NCBI RefSeq assembly: GCF_038637725.1
Contig: NZ_CP152052.1
Location: forward strand, 1,781,501-1,845,500
Length of the DNA: 64,000 nt
From: Psychrobacillus sp. FSL H8-0483
GTDB lineage: Bacteria > Bacillota > Bacilli > Bacillales_A > Planococcaceae
Direction of reading: 5' to 3'
Below the pieces are notes generated by a model. That model was not told where the DNA came from and made no database searches. It saw nothing but the letters and a program-made list of their open reading frames with translations. Position 1 is the stretch's first letter. Each line of letters begins with the position of its first letter. A program made the position numbers and the translations under genes. Below, piece after piece: positions 63,117 through 64,000 of this stretch.

Positions 63117-63625
63117 ATGGAAAAAATTTCAGTTATATTTTTGCTATTGCTATTAGGTTTAACAACTTTAATATTTGTAACTTGGGAAAGACCACCAAAA
63201 GCAAAGGCAATAAATGAAGAAAATGAGGAATTATTCGAAGTGATTTCAGTGCCCTGTAGCCTAACATTGGAGTCTGTTGATAAAAGTCTGACGAATACAA
63301 AAGGTGTAGCATTAGTCTATAAAGTGCAATTAAACCCACCAAGTTTTGCAAGAACTAATATAAGTATTCTTGCTGTTCATCTTCCTGAACCGTCTTCTTA
63401 TGGAGACTTCGATAGCTATGAAGGTTTTGCGTTTGTTCCAAAAGAAATAATTGGCGTTTTAAGCTTTATCCAACCCCAGAGGAGAATGGTCCAAGTTGGG
63501 CTGGACGATTTGATTTAATTACAGCAGAAATGAAGAATGTCGAAGTTCAGGTGCGTCTCTCAAATACCAAAACAGGTAAGTTAGGACCAAGTGTTCTAAC
63601 AAACAGTATTAAATATTGTAAATAG
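63117..63625 (+). pseudogene. Secreted or membrane-anchored protein with a frameshift
   Basis: ATG 63117 (site TAGGTAGGGATTAG) opens a signal anchor (ISVIFLLLLLGLTTLIFV) and a beta-rich domain to residue 118; the first frame stops at 63518, but after the run CAACCCCAG (63472-63480) the other frame continues as PEENGPSWAGRF, DLITAEMKNVEVQVRLSNTK to TAG 63623. A one- or two-base change in the C-run explains it. Unbroken length about 168 residues. Family unknown. Confidence 0.68.
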
Positions 63626-63716
63626 TTTCTTCAACTAATGGTTGCGTTGATCCAAGAAGGATTAACGCTTTTTTTGTTGAACTTATTTAACTAACGCAGC
63701 AGCTTAGTTGAATAAG
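63626..63716 (+). repeat. Palindromic repeat, composite copy with terminator
   Basis: Proximal copy TTCTTCAACTAATGG (63626-63640) merges into a terminator GCGTTGATCC / GGATTAACGC with seven T (63644-63675); distal copy CTTATTTAACTAACGCAGC / AGCTTAGTTGAATAAG (63682-63716). Begins directly after the TAG of the preceding gene. Confidence 0.85.
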
Positions 63717-63780
63717 GAATATCATCTCGTTAGGAAGAATATAGAAAGGTATTACTACGACTTTTTTTAGGAGAAAAGGG

Positions 63781-64000
63781 ATGACAATATTGAAAAAGGC
63801 AATAGTCATTGGTGCAAGTTCTGGAATTGGTGAAGAACTTGCAAAGGTTTTATCAAATGAGGGGTATATAGTTGGATTAGTTGCTAGAAGAACAGATAAT
63901 CTACTTGCACTTCAAAAAAATTTACCGCATAAATCATTTATCAAATGTATCGATGTTTCACACATTAATGAAGCGAAGAACCTACTAGAAGAACTTATTG
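63781..64000 (+). CDS. Short-chain dehydrogenase/reductase, N-terminal part (cut by window end)
   Basis: ATG after AGGAG opens 73 residues: KKAIVIGASSGIGEELAKVL is the SDR cofactor motif (TGxxxGIG type, here GASSGIG), then VGLVARRTDNL (Arg suggests NADP preference) and CIDVS with the Asp that contacts adenine. The Tyr-x3-Lys catalytic part lies beyond the window. Substrate unknown. Confidence 0.88.
   Translation, partial: MTILKKAIVIGASSGIGEELAKVLSNEGYIVGLVARRTDNLLALQKNLPHKSFIKCIDVSHINEAKNLLEELI

Noticed and set aside
24667-63716. Classical integron attC sites
   Set aside because: The expected RYYYAAC ... GTTRRRY core sites are not present; CTAAC/GTTAG in the arms resembles them only in part, and no IntI-type gene with the integrase-specific insert was seen.
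24667-63716. CRISPR array
   Set aside because: The repeats are hundreds to thousands of bases apart with genes between, vary in length, and no cas gene is present.
1-64000. rRNA, tRNA genes, intact prophage or insertion sequences
   Set aside because: No cloverleaf, rRNA motif, transposase or phage structural gene was recognised on either strand by reading; a tRNAscan or IS search would settle this.

Overview
The window looks like the chromosome of a low-GC, endospore-forming Bacillales (Bacillaceae/Caryophanaceae type, perhaps near Psychrobacillus or Lysinibacillus). The signs are an S-box (SAM-I) riboswitch ahead of metA, an XpaC/TelA pair, a YojO-like protein, chromosomal fosB, cwlJ, the lipid II flippase Amj, a YoaT-like protein, strong AGGAGG ribosome sites and AT-rich intergenic DNA. 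No rRNA, tRNA or CRISPR array was seen. The genus assignment is inference.

Region 1 (1-24.6 kb) is ordinary chromosome with dense, mostly intact genes: a MoxR/vWA pair, TelA-XpaC, acylphosphatase, a cold-shock gene with a long leader, two ABC-F ATPases, MsrA, an LCP-family wall enzyme, an AI-2E exporter, a Spo0M-like protein, S-box-metA (Glu111/Cys142, predicting homoserine acetylation), an esterase, a metallo-hydrolase with an S66 peptidase, GrpB, a histidine phosphatase, an alpha/beta hydrolase, fosB and a GNAT. Its gaps carry a GC-rich intergenic repeat (four copies) and an inverted array of GTCTC/GAGAC words.

Region 2 (24.6-64 kb) is accessory DNA of a different style. Mostly single-gene units sit on the + strand (GNAT, aminoglycoside-nucleotidyltransferase-like, three APH-like kinases, VOC proteins, HAD phosphatases, P-loop kinase, Nudix relic, MepB, MFS pumps, small lipoproteins and membrane proteins). 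They are separated by about thirty copies of a palindromic repeat with arms TTATTCAACTAA / TTAGTTGAATAAG. Every copy I can read lies in the same orientation. Many form a composite of about 80-97 bp: one palindrome, usually a terminator hairpin, then a second palindrome. Five copies carry a longer insert with internal hairpins. Several repeats touch the stop codon of the gene before them, and decayed genes are common. A broken tyrosine recombinase (35.2-35.5 kb) and a second integrase fragment (41.8 kb) lie inside. The layout resembles an integron cassette array without classical attC sites; this is the most interesting feature of the window.

Inside region 2, 38.3-49.8 kb reads as an electrophile/quinone stress island: ring-cleaving dioxygenases (one intact, one decayed), FMN reductases, a MarR repressor with a near-perfect operator facing a duplicated DUF3238-like gene plus azoreductase, and an HxlR regulator facing a luciferase-like monooxygenase and flavin reductase. 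Unrelated chromosomal genes (cwlJ, glycosyltransferase, amj) are interspersed. The window ends inside a short-chain dehydrogenase.
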